DNA of 48,587 nt, taken from the NCBI GenBank assembly GCA_009699015.1, contig WLOY01000006.1, forward strand, positions 1-48,587. The letters run 5' to 3'. Below, in pieces: positions 27,162-36,681 of the stretch. Origin of the DNA: Actinomycetota bacterium (GTDB lineage: Bacteria; Actinomycetota; Actinomycetes; S36-B12). The position numbers and the translations under genes are program-made. Position 1 is the stretch's first letter. Each line of letters begins with the position of its first letter. Below the pieces are notes generated by a model that worked only from the letters and a program-made list of their open reading frames with translations, ran no database searches and was not told the DNA's origin.

Positions 27162-28330
27162 GAGCCCTTCTTCGACCGTCGCTTCATTTTGGCACCGGCG
27201 TCGGTGCGCAGCTTCTTCGCCAGCGCCCTCGTGAGATCGCGTCGGCTCGGCTCCTCCTTGGTGAGCAGGACGAGGGTCGCGAGCGCATCGACCGCGGCGT
27301 CCATCGGAACCGACTCCAGTGCCGAGTCCGGCGCCTTCGGCGGCGACGACACCCTGGCTGCCAGCGCGTCAAGGTCGCCGATCACCTTCACGCCGGAATC
27401 GCGAATGGCGGCCGCCATTACGGCGCCCCGCTCCGCAGCGGCGTCCAGGGCCCAGTCGGGGGTGTGAAGGCGTGGCTCATCGGGTGCCGGCTCACGCCGC
27501 TCGACGATGCTCTTCGCGACACCGACGCGAACGAGGCGCTGGTACTGGCCCCAGTTCAGCGAGGCCTTCACCTCCTTGTTCAGCCGGCGAACCAACTCGG
27601 ACTCCGCAGCGGTCATCGAGCGATTCGAGGTGAGGTCCATGCGCGAGGTGAGGATCTCCTCGGGGATATCGAGCAGCTGGGCGAAGGTTCGGAACATCGC
27701 ACTGCGGTCGACGTCCTCGAGCACGATCACCGTCACCCGGTCGCTGCCGACGACATCGGCCCACCGCTGAGCGAGGACATGGTGGTTGTTGCGCCGCCAG
27801 AAGCTCGGCGAGACAGTTCGCCTGCTCTCCGCGGCGAAGGTGTTCTCCAGCCAGGTCTCGTACGGTGCCGCGACGCCGTACTTCAGGTACTGCTGCCACG
27901 AGGACGGGAGTAACTTTCCGAGGTTCCGAAGGGTGATGATGACCTCGATGCGGTCTCGTCCAATGGCGTCAGCCGCCTCGACTGCCCGATCGTTGTCGAC
28001 CTCGCAGAAGTGCTCGCTGCTGATGATCACCCGTCCGGGCGCTGCGCTCGCCTGCCGAGCGAGCTTGTCGAACACCGAGCGGCTGCTCACCTCGCCGCCA
28101 CGGTCCTTCCAGCCCCACGACCGCTCCATGAGGCCCAGTGCTGCGCCGTGGTGGGCCGCCTTCTTCCCCGGGTAGAGGACGCCTTGCTGGACGAGCTCTG
28201 GCCGGGCATCGGCGAGGGCCGCCTGCAAGGCTGTCGTGCCGGTCTTATGGACTCCGACGTGCAGGGCAATCGACGAGGGGGGGAGGGCCGGCGTGGGCGG
28301 CAGGAGGCCGTCAGTCGAGCCAGAGATCAT
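27158..28330 (-). CDS. Sulfotransferase-like P-loop protein
   Basis: IALHVGVHKTGTTALQAALADARPEL (PAPS-binding-like loop) and GRVIISSEHFCE. Confidence 0.7.
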   Translation of the reverse strand: MISGSTDGLLPPTPALPPSSIALHVGVHKTGTTALQAALADARPELVQQGVLYPGKKAAHHGAALGLMERSWGWKDRGGEVSSRSVFDKLARQASAAPGRVIISSEHFCEVDNDRAVEAADAIGRDRIEVIITLRNLGKLLPSSWQQYLKYGVAAPYETWLENTFAAESRRTVSPSFWRRNNHHVLAQRWADVVGSDRVTVIVLEDVDRSAMFRTFAQLLDIPEEILTSRMDLTSNRSMTAAESELVRRLNKEVKASLNWGQYQRLVRVGVAKSIVERREPAPDEPRLHTPDWALDAAAERGAVMAAAIRDSGVKVIGDLDALAARVSSPPKAPDSALESVPMDAAVDALATLVLLTKEEPSRRDLTRALAKKLRTDAGAKMKRRSKKGS

Positions 28331-28339
28331 GAGGTCAGT

Positions 28340-29140
28340 CTAGTTGTCGTCGCGATCGTCGGGCTGCTCCGTCGGGTCGGTGCGCCTCGCCGGACGGATG
28401 AAGCCCAAGCCCTCCTCCACGCTCGTATCAGCAATGATTCGACCACCCCGCAGGACGAGTGCCCGGTCGCAGAAGCGTTCGAGGACCTCACGCTCATCGC
28501 TGGCGACAAGGAAGGTGACGCCGGATGCGCGAATGCCCTCGACATGCGACCAGCACCGCTCCATGAACTCCCCGTGCCCGATGACGAGCGACTTCTCGAT
28601 CGCGAAGATCCTCGCCCCGGTCGCCATCGAGACGGTCCAGACAAGGCGCTGTCGCATGTTGCGCGGCGCCCCGCGCAGGTAGGAGTCGAGCCACTTGCCG
28701 GCCTGCGCCATGTCGACGATCCAGTCGAGGCGCCCCGTCGTCTCCTCCGGTGTCATCCCGAGCAGGCCCGCGGTGAGGTAGATGTTCTGCCGGGTCGTGT
28801 AGCTCGGCGTGAGGCATCGCGAGTCGTCGAGGATCGGCACCACTCGATCCTGCCGGTGGACCCGGCCGGAATCGGGCACGAGCGTGCCCGCGGCGAGACG
28901 CAGGAACTCCTCTCGTCCGGACTTGACGCCGCCGAGGATCGCCACGGACTCCCCCGGCAGGATCGACACGCTCACGTCGGTGAACACCGGTACCTGCTGG
29001 CGGCTCGACTCCCCGGCCAGCCGCCGAATCCGGTGCCTCGTCCCCTGCCCGCCGCGCCTCTTGCTGCGGGGCATCGACAGCGATACGCGGTCGAACTCGA
29101 CCGCGTATGGCAGTTCCGGTTCGATCCGGATGCGCGCCAT
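28340..29140 (-). CDS. Wzt/TagH-like ABC transporter ATP-binding protein with non-canonical catalytic motifs
   Basis: VSILPGESVAILGGVKSGREEFLRLAAGTL...TTRQNIYLTAGLLGM...RGAPRNMRQRLVWTVSMATGARIFAIEKSLVIGHGEFMERC...TFLVASDEREVLERFCDRALVLRGGRI. Confidence 0.85.
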   Translation of the reverse strand: MARIRIEPELPYAVEFDRVSLSMPRSKRRGGQGTRHRIRRLAGESSRQQVPVFTDVSVSILPGESVAILGGVKSGREEFLRLAAGTLVPDSGRVHRQDRVVPILDDSRCLTPSYTTRQNIYLTAGLLGMTPEETTGRLDWIVDMAQAGKWLDSYLRGAPRNMRQRLVWTVSMATGARIFAIEKSLVIGHGEFMERCWSHVEGIRASGVTFLVASDEREVLERFCDRALVLRGGRIIADTSVEEGLGFIRPARRTDPTEQPDDRDDN

Positions 29141-29143
29141 TGC

Positions 29144-29917
29144 TCAGGCCTCCTTGAGGATGCGCGGCTCGAGCCGGCGGAAGGTGATGATGCCGACGAT
29201 GGTGAACACTGCGATCACGGCCAGCCCGATGGCGAAATGCACGGCCCCTTCGGACTCGGTCGGCCAAAAGCCAATGCGATACAGGCCCAGGATGCTCACG
29301 AGCGGGTTGAAGACGGCAATGTCGCGCGCCCCCGCCGGGATGTTCGCTATCGCGTACAGAACGGGCGTGAGGTAGAACATGGCGCGCATGACGATGCGGA
29401 CGATGCGCGCGAAATCGGGAACGAGCGCCGATACCGAGGCGACGAAGAGCCCCACCCCGTACATGAGGATCACCTGCACGAGGATCGCCACCGGGAACAG
29501 CAGGATGAGCGGGCCCGGGAACGTCCACGTGATCACCATGGCAATGAGGATGATCGGCAGCGACAGCGCGAAATCGGCCATCGAGACGAGCACCACGCGA
29601 ACCACGGAGATCTCTGTCGGCAGCAGGCTGATCGTGAGCGGCGAGATATTCCCCCGGAACACCCGGGTCGATGCGGAGATGCCCTTCGTGAACCACCACC
29701 AGGGGAGGATCGCGACCGAGAGGAAGAGGAAATACGGCTGCTCGCCGAGCTTTCGGCCGCCGAGCAGGACGCTGAAGACGAACCACAGCACGGTCGTCAT
29801 GCCCAGTGGTTCCAGGATCGACCAGAGGTATCCGAGCCGGAAGTTTCGGTACTTGCGCTGCAGATCGCGCGAGACAAGCATGCGCAGCACCTGACGGTTC
29901 TTCCAGACGTTGCCCAC
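29144..29917 (-). CDS. ABC-2 type polysaccharide/polyol phosphate export permease (Wzm/TagG-like)
   Basis: RDLQRKYRNFRLGYLWSILEPLGMTTVLWFVFSVLLGG; six TMs; GTG at 29917. Confidence 0.88.
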   Translation of the reverse strand: MGNVWKNRQVLRMLVSRDLQRKYRNFRLGYLWSILEPLGMTTVLWFVFSVLLGGRKLGEQPYFLFLSVAILPWWWFTKGISASTRVFRGNISPLTISLLPTEISVVRVVLVSMADFALSLPIILIAMVITWTFPGPLILLFPVAILVQVILMYGVGLFVASVSALVPDFARIVRIVMRAMFYLTPVLYAIANIPAGARDIAVFNPLVSILGLYRIGFWPTESEGAVHFAIGLAVIAVFTIVGIITFRRLEPRILKEA

Positions 29918-29970
29918 GCCGGTACGATAGGCCCTCGCCCAGACCGCACTGCGGAGGAGCGCACATGCTG

Positions 29971-30006
29971 ATGTCTGGCATGGCGCGTAGATGTCTGGCA
30001 CGGCGC
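29971..30006. repeat. Direct repeat atgtctggcaYggcgc x2, 20-bp period
   Basis: atgtctggcatggcgc-gtag-atgtctggcacggcgc between divergent ABC permease and glycerophosphotransferase genes. Confidence 0.8.
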
Positions 30007-30046
30007 ATTTCGAGGACGGGACCAGCACTGTGAAGTACCCACGACG

Positions 30047-31306
30047 ATGACCCAGCAATCGCGCATGCGCACCTTCTCCAAGCGCGTCGCGCGCAGCCTC
30101 GCGAGGCGCATGCGTGAGTTCGCAGAGGTGGCGCCCGAGGGCTTCGACCTCAATGACATCCCGAGCTCCGAGGTCGCGCTGTATTTTGCCGATGGCGTCC
30201 CGAAGCTCTACCAGCTGACCCAGTGGCTGCCAGTATTCGAGGCGAGCAGCGAGATCACCACCATCGTCGTCGTCCGACAGATCGACACGTTCAATGCCCT
30301 CCGCGGCGCAACATCCCTGCGAGTGCTCCTCGTCCCGCGCTACGAGGACCTCATGGCCCTCTACGACCGCGCCGACTTCCGCGCAGTCATCTACGTGAAC
30401 AACGGCTGGACGAACTTCCAGTCGCTCTCCTTCCAGCAGGCCGTGCACATCCACGTGAACCACGGTGAGAGCGACAAGATCTGCATGGTGAGCAACCAGG
30501 CCAAGGCCTACGACAAGGTGTTCGTCGCAGGCGAGGCCGCCGTCCGCCGTCACTCCGCAGCCATCGCCTGGTTCGACACCTCCCACCTCGTCCGGGTGGG
30601 GCGGCCGCAACTCGATCTCCTGGTGCCTTCACCGCTCGGTGAGTTCGCCGGGCCGACGATCACCTACGCGCCCACGTGGGAGGGCGAGGACGATGCGAAC
30701 AACTACACGTCCATCGACCTCTACGGCCCCCGCATCATCGAGGCAGCCCTCGCGCAGCCGGGCGCCCGCGTCATCTACAAGCCGCATCCGAGGGTCGTGT
30801 CATCGACCGATCCGGGGGTGAAGGCGGGCCATCAGCAGGTCATGTCAGCGCTCGCGCGAGCCGCTCAGGCCGAGCCCGCGCGAGGGCACGCGGCACTGCC
30901 AGATGCCGACATCCTCGGGGTCCTGCAGTCGACCGACCTGCTCATCGCCGATGTCTCGAGCGTCACGCTCGACCACCTGTACCTGCGGCCGGCGGCACCC
31001 ATCGTGCTGTGCGACCGCCGCTCGAGCCGGGAGCAGCTCGTGGCTGACGCCCCGATCGCGGCCGTCGTCCCCGTCATCGACAGCTCCTCAATCGGCTCCC
31101 TGACAACGACGCTCACCGCCCTCCTCGAGTCCGACCCGGATCACGAGGCCCGAACCGGCCTGCGAAACCATTACTTCGACACCCTCGAGCCCGGCCGCAG
31201 CACCGAACGGTTCTGGAGCGAGCTTCGACAGGCCATCAACCAGCACGACTCTGCGCTCGGCGAACTCAGCCGGCTGCGGGTCGTCACGACAGGAGACCAC
31301 TCATGA
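30047..31306 (+). CDS. CDP-glycerol glycerophosphotransferase-like protein
   Basis: HVNHGESDKICMVSNQAKAYDKVFVAG, VIYKPHPRV, DLLIADVSSVTLDHLYL. Confidence 0.8.
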   Translation: MTQQSRMRTFSKRVARSLARRMREFAEVAPEGFDLNDIPSSEVALYFADGVPKLYQLTQWLPVFEASSEITTIVVVRQIDTFNALRGATSLRVLLVPRYEDLMALYDRADFRAVIYVNNGWTNFQSLSFQQAVHIHVNHGESDKICMVSNQAKAYDKVFVAGEAAVRRHSAAIAWFDTSHLVRVGRPQLDLLVPSPLGEFAGPTITYAPTWEGEDDANNYTSIDLYGPRIIEAALAQPGARVIYKPHPRVVSSTDPGVKAGHQQVMSALARAAQAEPARGHAALPDADILGVLQSTDLLIADVSSVTLDHLYLRPAAPIVLCDRRSSREQLVADAPIAAVVPVIDSSSIGSLTTTLTALLESDPDHEARTGLRNHYFDTLEPGRSTERFWSELRQAINQHDSALGELSRLRVVTTGDHS

Positions 31307-31995
31307 GCATGCAGGCAGTGATCCTCGCGGCGGGCATGGGCACCAGGCTCGGCCGGCCGTGGCCCAAGCCCCTGACCCCGCTGGCCGACGGCCGCACGAT
31401 CATGGGCCAGCAGATGGACAACCTCCAGCGGGTGTTCGGGGCGGAGCTTCGGGTCATGACCGTCGTCGGCTTCAAGCTCGAGATGATCCTCGAGGCATTC
31501 CCCGATGTCGCCTACGTGTACAACGAGTCCTACGACCAGACCAACACGAACCGCAGCCTGCTCAAGGCCCTGCGGATCGCCCCCGACGGCGGCGTGCTGT
31601 GGATGAACGGCGACGTCGTCTTCGATCACCGGGTCCTCGAGCGCGCTCGGCCCCTCATGGATGCCGACACCTCCTTCATTTGCGTCAACACCTCGGTCGT
31701 CGGCGAGGAGGAGGTCAAGTACACCGTCGATGCTGGAGGTCGCGTGGCGCTGCTCTCCAAGCAGGTTGAGGGCGCGCTCGGCGAGGCCGTCGGCATCAAC
31801 TTCATCGCGGCCCGCGACCGAGCAGACCTCATCCGAGGCCTGGAATCCTGCGCTGACGGCGACTACTTCGAGCGCGGCCTGGAGATCGCCATCGAGCGCG
31901 AGGGCACCTCGGTCGTTCCATTGGACATCACCGACCTGTTCGCGGTCGAAGTCGACTTCGAGGAAGACCTCACAAGGGCCAACGCCCACCTCTGA
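31303..31995 (+). CDS. NTP transferase (LicC/phosphocholine-cytidylyltransferase-like)
   Basis: MQAVILAAGMGTRLGRPWPKPLTPLADGRTIMGQQMDNL; ATGA overlap with preceding gene. Confidence 0.85.
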   Translation: MSMQAVILAAGMGTRLGRPWPKPLTPLADGRTIMGQQMDNLQRVFGAELRVMTVVGFKLEMILEAFPDVAYVYNESYDQTNTNRSLLKALRIAPDGGVLWMNGDVVFDHRVLERARPLMDADTSFICVNTSVVGEEEVKYTVDAGGRVALLSKQVEGALGEAVGINFIAARDRADLIRGLESCADGDYFERGLEIAIEREGTSVVPLDITDLFAVEVDFEEDLTRANAHL

Positions 31996-31997
31996 AC

Positions 31998-33074
31998 TCA
32001 CCGGAGGACGTCGACGAACAGGGCTTCCCAGCGATCGATGACCGTCGCCGATTGCAGGCCCTCGACCGACTCTCGCGCCGCAAGCCCCAGCCTCTTGCGT
32101 AGGTCCGGCGACTCCATGAGCCTTGCGAGTTGCTCAGCGAGGTGGGCGGCGTCACCGCGGCGGGCGATGAGTCCGGTGCGACCATCGTCCACCAGAGCGC
32201 GTACGCCAGACGAGCAGTCGCTCGCAACGCAGGCGACACCGCACGCCATCGCCTCCGCGAGCGCGAGGGGGAACCCCTCGGTGAGCGATGGCAGCGCAAG
32301 GATTCCCGTTCCCATGAGCACGCCCATCGGGTCCGTCGTTGACGGCCGGAACGTGACGCGCGGGAGCCCGGCACCGAGCCCGCCCCGAAGTTCCTGCTCG
32401 AGGGGGCCCGACCCGACCATGTCGAGTCGCCACTGCGGATGGTCCGGTGCCAGCAGGCGCCACGCTTCGAGGAGGAAGCGGGGTCCCTTCTCGGCGGAGA
32501 AGCGCCCGAGGTAGGTCACCACGGGATCATTCGAGTCGGACGCCTCCACCGGCCAGTACGCAAGAGGGTTGGGCATCGTCACGACATTGTTGAAGCCCTC
32601 CGCGCGGAATGACGACGCATCCTCGTCGCACAGCAGGGCGAACGCGTCGACGTCGCGGTACACCGCCTTCGCCCGCGTGAGATCGCGCCCGGCACGGGCC
32701 GCCTCGAAGGAGGAGTGGTACTGGCCGATGACCGGCCAGCCATCGAGCCGGCAACGGGCAAGGTGCTCCATCGCCCACAGTTGCGCGGTGATGACAATCC
32801 CGGGCGGTCCGTCGTCGAGGAGCCGCTGCAACCGAACGGTCGCAACCCCCTCATGCGCCAAGCGTTCCGACGCATCCTTCGGGTAGGGATCGTCGAGCAG
32901 CGTGACGGTGCGGTACGTGGGCCCGGATTCGTACGAGTGGCGCGCCTCATGCGGCACCACGCCGATGATCACGACATCGTGGCCGCGCGACCCCAGACCC
33001 TGCGCGAGCAGGTGCACGACACGCTGGGCGCCTCCAAGCTCTTGGACATTGTTCGCCATGATGAGAATGCGCAT
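31998..33074 (-). CDS. Glycosyltransferase family 4
   Basis: MRILIMANNVQELGGAQRVVHLLAQGL...YLGRFSAEKGPRFLLEAWRLL...LPSLTEGFPLALAEAMACGVACVAS. Confidence 0.92.
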   Translation of the reverse strand: MRILIMANNVQELGGAQRVVHLLAQGLGSRGHDVVIIGVVPHEARHSYESGPTYRTVTLLDDPYPKDASERLAHEGVATVRLQRLLDDGPPGIVITAQLWAMEHLARCRLDGWPVIGQYHSSFEAARAGRDLTRAKAVYRDVDAFALLCDEDASSFRAEGFNNVVTMPNPLAYWPVEASDSNDPVVTYLGRFSAEKGPRFLLEAWRLLAPDHPQWRLDMVGSGPLEQELRGGLGAGLPRVTFRPSTTDPMGVLMGTGILALPSLTEGFPLALAEAMACGVACVASDCSSGVRALVDDGRTGLIARRGDAAHLAEQLARLMESPDLRKRLGLAARESVEGLQSATVIDRWEALFVDVLR

Positions 33075-33075
33075 G

Positions 33076-35721
33076 TCAGGCTCCGCCGAGCATCTCGTCC
33101 ACGAACGCATCGGCGCTCGCTATCGGGGTCACCCGCTCCGCGAACCTTCGCGACCGGCCGAGGTACGGCTCGGCCACCCGAAGGCCCCGGCCCAGCAGCG
33201 CAGTCAACTCCGCGTCCAACTCCGCCATCGATCGCGTGACCGGGCCCGGGCCCGCCTCAATGAGATCAACCACCGTCCCTCTTGTCCGCGTGACAAACCT
33301 GTCGAAGTCGGGAGAAAAGACGACAACCGGACGCCCTGCCGACGCGAAATCCGTCATGACCGGTGAGAAGTCGGTGACGAGCACCTCGGACGCCGCGTAG
33401 GCGATCTCGCGGGCGGCGCTCGCCGAGACATCGCGCACCGAGGATCGCAGGACCGACGGAATGTCGACGGCACCACCGCTCCCCGAGGCGATCAGGAGGT
33501 GCACGCGATCGCCAAGCCTCTCGACGAAGGCGGGGAGGTCGATAAGGCACTCGTCGCCAAGGGGCGCGTACAGGACATTCACCCGAGACGATGGCAGGTC
33601 GAGTTGTCGACGGGCCGCTTCGGGATTCATCGCCCCGGCACTGTCCCAGCGACGTGGCAGCGAACTACCACCCCGGCGCCGGGCAGGCGGAGTGATATCC
33701 CAGTCAGGATCCTCAGATCCCGTCCGGACGACGGGCACCGCCTCGGCCGTGGCAAGGGAGCGCGCGTGGGCTGGTCTTCGCATCGTGACCGGCAACGCTG
33801 TGTCGAGCACCCACCAGCGGGCACGCGCCAGACGCCACGAGCGGCGCACCGACGCCGACGTCTCGCCCGCATCTGCGCGAACGGCCTCCCATGCCTGCCC
33901 CACATCGGGTCGCCGCCGCAGCAATGCCGCGCTGACGGCATGCGCCTGACCGGAGAATTCACCCGGTTGCCCGCCACCACCAATGAAGACGACGAGCGGT
34001 GCGGTCGGGAGTCGCTCGCCAACCCGCCGAGCCACGGCACGACACACTCGGGAGATGGGTGCAGCGAGCCCGGACTGCCAGCGGCTGAGCCGGCCCAGCA
34101 TTCTCGCGGTCCTCGAATAGCGACCCGCGCGCCAACGAAGCACCCCGTGCTCCCCCGGGTACGTCTGCAGGTCGATTGCTGCGCTCGGCCCCGAGAGCAC
34201 ACATGAGGGGGCCGCCCAATCGTGGATGCGCACCGGCATCACATTGGCGACACCGTCGATGACGATGCGGATCGCGAGGAAACCGCGGTCCCCTGGCCGC
34301 AATCCGGCATCGGGGACCGCCGACCACCCGCCGTTGCCGCGCCACCGCCACTCGCAGGTTTCAGCGCTGAGGTCACCGTGAGACCCCCGATCTGAGCCAG
34401 ACATGGTGAGCGGCATCGACGCCATGACTCGCGTCGCGAGCATGAGCACGAACTCAACGGATGTCGCGCGTCCGAGATCGCCGAATGCGTCGACCGTGTT
34501 CCCCTCCACTGACCATGTGCCGCCAGCAGCAGCGAGCGATGTCAGACGATGGCACCACCGGCGTTGCGAGATGGTGGCGCGGTCCAGGCCGAGCGCGCTC
34601 ACGTCGAGCCACCACTCGGGCCCAAGGCCCTGGAACGACGGACCGGCGGCAAGGTGCGCGCAGCCCCAGAGAACCCCCGAGCCGTCCGCGATCACCAAGG
34701 GCGCATCCACGACGGATGACCAGCGGATGAACCGCATCGCACGCCTCACCCCGTCCAGATCACCGACGAGAAGATGGTAGGTCGCTACCCGAAGTGCCGG
34801 CCGCTGGCACTGCGCTTCGGCAAGGTCGAGCGCCGCCACATATGGGGCCAGTTCGGCCGCGACGGCCATGGCGTCAGCATCGTCCAACTCCAGGAGCGTC
34901 GACAGGTACAGGTACAGGTCATGCGACAGAAACTTGCGGGTCTTCGTGCGAGCCAGTTCGGTCAGACCTCGGGCAGCGAGGTACTCATCGATCAGCCGGT
35001 TCACCTCGATGCGGCCGCGGACGTTTCGGACCTCATGCCGCCGCTGCGTGATGGATAGATCGCTGCCGAGACGATCGACATACCAGCGGTACACCGTCTC
35101 AGGAATCACGCAGATTCGCCGAGCCTCGACGAACGCCTTCAGCGTGAACAACTGGTCCTCGTACAAGACGCCCTCGGGGAATTCGATGCCCCTCCCGTTG
35201 AGCCATTCACGGCGGTAGATCTTGTTCACGCTCACAGTGTCGGCGATGAGGTCGGGCCGTTCGTCGATGCTCTCGAGGACTCCGGGCTCGTGCAGGTCAG
35301 CGCGCCACCGCTTCGTTGCGCCAGACTTGACCTCCACCCGCTCGACGACGCCGCATCCGAGATCCGCATCAGAGCCCTCAACCGCGAGGAGCAGGTTCTT
35401 CGCGGCATGTCGCTCGTACTCGTCATCGGAGTCGCAGAACATCACCCAGGTGCCGCTGGCCTCGCGGATACCCCTGTTGCGAGGGCCACTGCAGCCGCCG
35501 GAGTTCACATCGAGACGGACGTAGCGGATCCGCGGATCGCTCGACATCGCGGACTGGACGACGCCGGCGGTGCCGTCGCTCGAAGCGTCATCGACAACGA
35601 TGATCTCGAGGTTGCGCAGGGTCTGGCTGCTCAGCGATGCCAGTGCCCTCGGCAGCCGGGCGGCATCGTTGAACGTGATGAGCACGATACTGACGTCAGG
35701 AAACCCGCTCACTCCACTCAT
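33076..35721 (-). CDS. GT2 glycosyltransferase fused to a TagF-like glycerophosphotransferase domain
   Basis: N-terminal VSIVLITFNDAARLPRALASLSSQTLRNLEIIVVDDASSDGT; C-terminal VLVTDFSPVMTDFASAGRPVVVFSPDFDRF...RGTVVDLIEAGPGPVTRS. Confidence 0.85.
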   Translation of the reverse strand: MSGVSGFPDVSIVLITFNDAARLPRALASLSSQTLRNLEIIVVDDASSDGTAGVVQSAMSSDPRIRYVRLDVNSGGCSGPRNRGIREASGTWVMFCDSDDEYERHAAKNLLLAVEGSDADLGCGVVERVEVKSGATKRWRADLHEPGVLESIDERPDLIADTVSVNKIYRREWLNGRGIEFPEGVLYEDQLFTLKAFVEARRICVIPETVYRWYVDRLGSDLSITQRRHEVRNVRGRIEVNRLIDEYLAARGLTELARTKTRKFLSHDLYLYLSTLLELDDADAMAVAAELAPYVAALDLAEAQCQRPALRVATYHLLVGDLDGVRRAMRFIRWSSVVDAPLVIADGSGVLWGCAHLAAGPSFQGLGPEWWLDVSALGLDRATISQRRWCHRLTSLAAAGGTWSVEGNTVDAFGDLGRATSVEFVLMLATRVMASMPLTMSGSDRGSHGDLSAETCEWRWRGNGGWSAVPDAGLRPGDRGFLAIRIVIDGVANVMPVRIHDWAAPSCVLSGPSAAIDLQTYPGEHGVLRWRAGRYSRTARMLGRLSRWQSGLAAPISRVCRAVARRVGERLPTAPLVVFIGGGGQPGEFSGQAHAVSAALLRRRPDVGQAWEAVRADAGETSASVRRSWRLARARWWVLDTALPVTMRRPAHARSLATAEAVPVVRTGSEDPDWDITPPARRRGGSSLPRRWDSAGAMNPEAARRQLDLPSSRVNVLYAPLGDECLIDLPAFVERLGDRVHLLIASGSGGAVDIPSVLRSSVRDVSASAAREIAYAASEVLVTDFSPVMTDFASAGRPVVVFSPDFDRFVTRTRGTVVDLIEAGPGPVTRSMAELDAELTALLGRGLRVAEPYLGRSRRFAERVTPIASADAFVDEMLGGA

Positions 35722-36668
35722 CCCCGCCTCGCGTGCTCGGCCCGTTCGATGAGCTCCCGTGCCCGCGCATCGAAACTATGTTCCCGCGCAATCGTTACTG
35801 CGAGCTGAACCCTCGCTGAACGGTCAGCTAACTCACTCGCAGGGGCACCGCAAAGGATCGACCGCAGTTCCTCGGCACTTGCGTAGGTCCGGACCACATC
35901 GCCGAAGACCTCGCCGAGGCCCGCGGCGGGATCGCTCACGATCCTCGTGCCGGTCGCCGCGGCATCGAAGAGCCGGTTCGACAGGAAGCCCTCGGCCGCC
36001 ATATCCGGCCAGTGGTCGTTGAGCACGATGCCAGCGCTCGCATATGCGGCGGGCAGTTGAGCATTCGGGAGGAAGTCGCCCCGGATTCGATCAGCGGGCA
36101 GGTAGGCATCCCAGCCGACCCCATAGATCGCGAGTTCGGCACCGCACGCGATCGCATCGCGCACGATGGGCCGGTACTCGCCCCTTGTCGATCCGACGAA
36201 GAGGATCGGCTCCCCCGAATCAGGCGGGCCTGCTGCCGGCGAGAACCGCTCGGGGTTCGTGGCCTGGAGCAGCGGGATCGCCCGCATTTCGCCGGCCCTT
36301 GTCCAATGGTTGCTCGCGGCGAAGACAAGGTCGTAGGCCGCGGCCTCATCGGCGTCGACGAGTTCGGGATGCGAGATCACCCAGAGCATCCAGGTGGCCG
36401 GCCCCGGCCGCGGCGTCACCTTGCGCAGGCCCCGCAGGACGAGGACGACGTCGTCGTCGTCACGCGCCTGCGATTCGGCGCCGCCGCGGGCGACGACCTT
36501 TGCCTGCTGCCCCTGCGACCTGAGGGCGCGCACGAGATCACGGGCGAACCAGGTATCGCCCCACTGCTCGCCTGCCTCACCGGCGGGGGCCGCGGTCACC
36601 ACAGACCATCGGAGCCCGCGCCTGCGGCGGGGCAGGCCCGGCACGCGTGGGATCGGCGGCAGTCTCAT
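35718..36668 (-). CDS. CgeB-like glycosyltransferase
   Basis: EPILFVGSTRGEYRPIVRDAIACGAELAIYGVGWD...SAGIVLNDHWPDMAAEGFLSNRLFDAAATGTRIVSD. Confidence 0.8.
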   Translation of the reverse strand: MRLPPIPRVPGLPRRRRGLRWSVVTAAPAGEAGEQWGDTWFARDLVRALRSQGQQAKVVARGGAESQARDDDDVVLVLRGLRKVTPRPGPATWMLWVISHPELVDADEAAAYDLVFAASNHWTRAGEMRAIPLLQATNPERFSPAAGPPDSGEPILFVGSTRGEYRPIVRDAIACGAELAIYGVGWDAYLPADRIRGDFLPNAQLPAAYASAGIVLNDHWPDMAAEGFLSNRLFDAAATGTRIVSDPAAGLGEVFGDVVRTYASAEELRSILCGAPASELADRSARVQLAVTIAREHSFDARARELIERAEHARRG

Positions 36669-36681
36669 GCCGGCCGCTCGC

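Noticed and set aside
28010-29971. 653-aa plus-strand ORF
   Set aside because: Antisense to sulfotransferase, ABC ATPase and permease genes; low-complexity D/E/R/H composition, no domain.
28494-30008. 504-aa minus-strand ORF overlapping ABC ATPase and permease
   Set aside because: Out-of-frame Arg/Pro-rich shadow; the other frames give recognisable proteins.
29918-30610. N-terminal extension of the ABC permease ORF
   Set aside because: Overlaps the supported 30047-31306 gene on the opposite strand; GTG at 29917 gives a normal permease.
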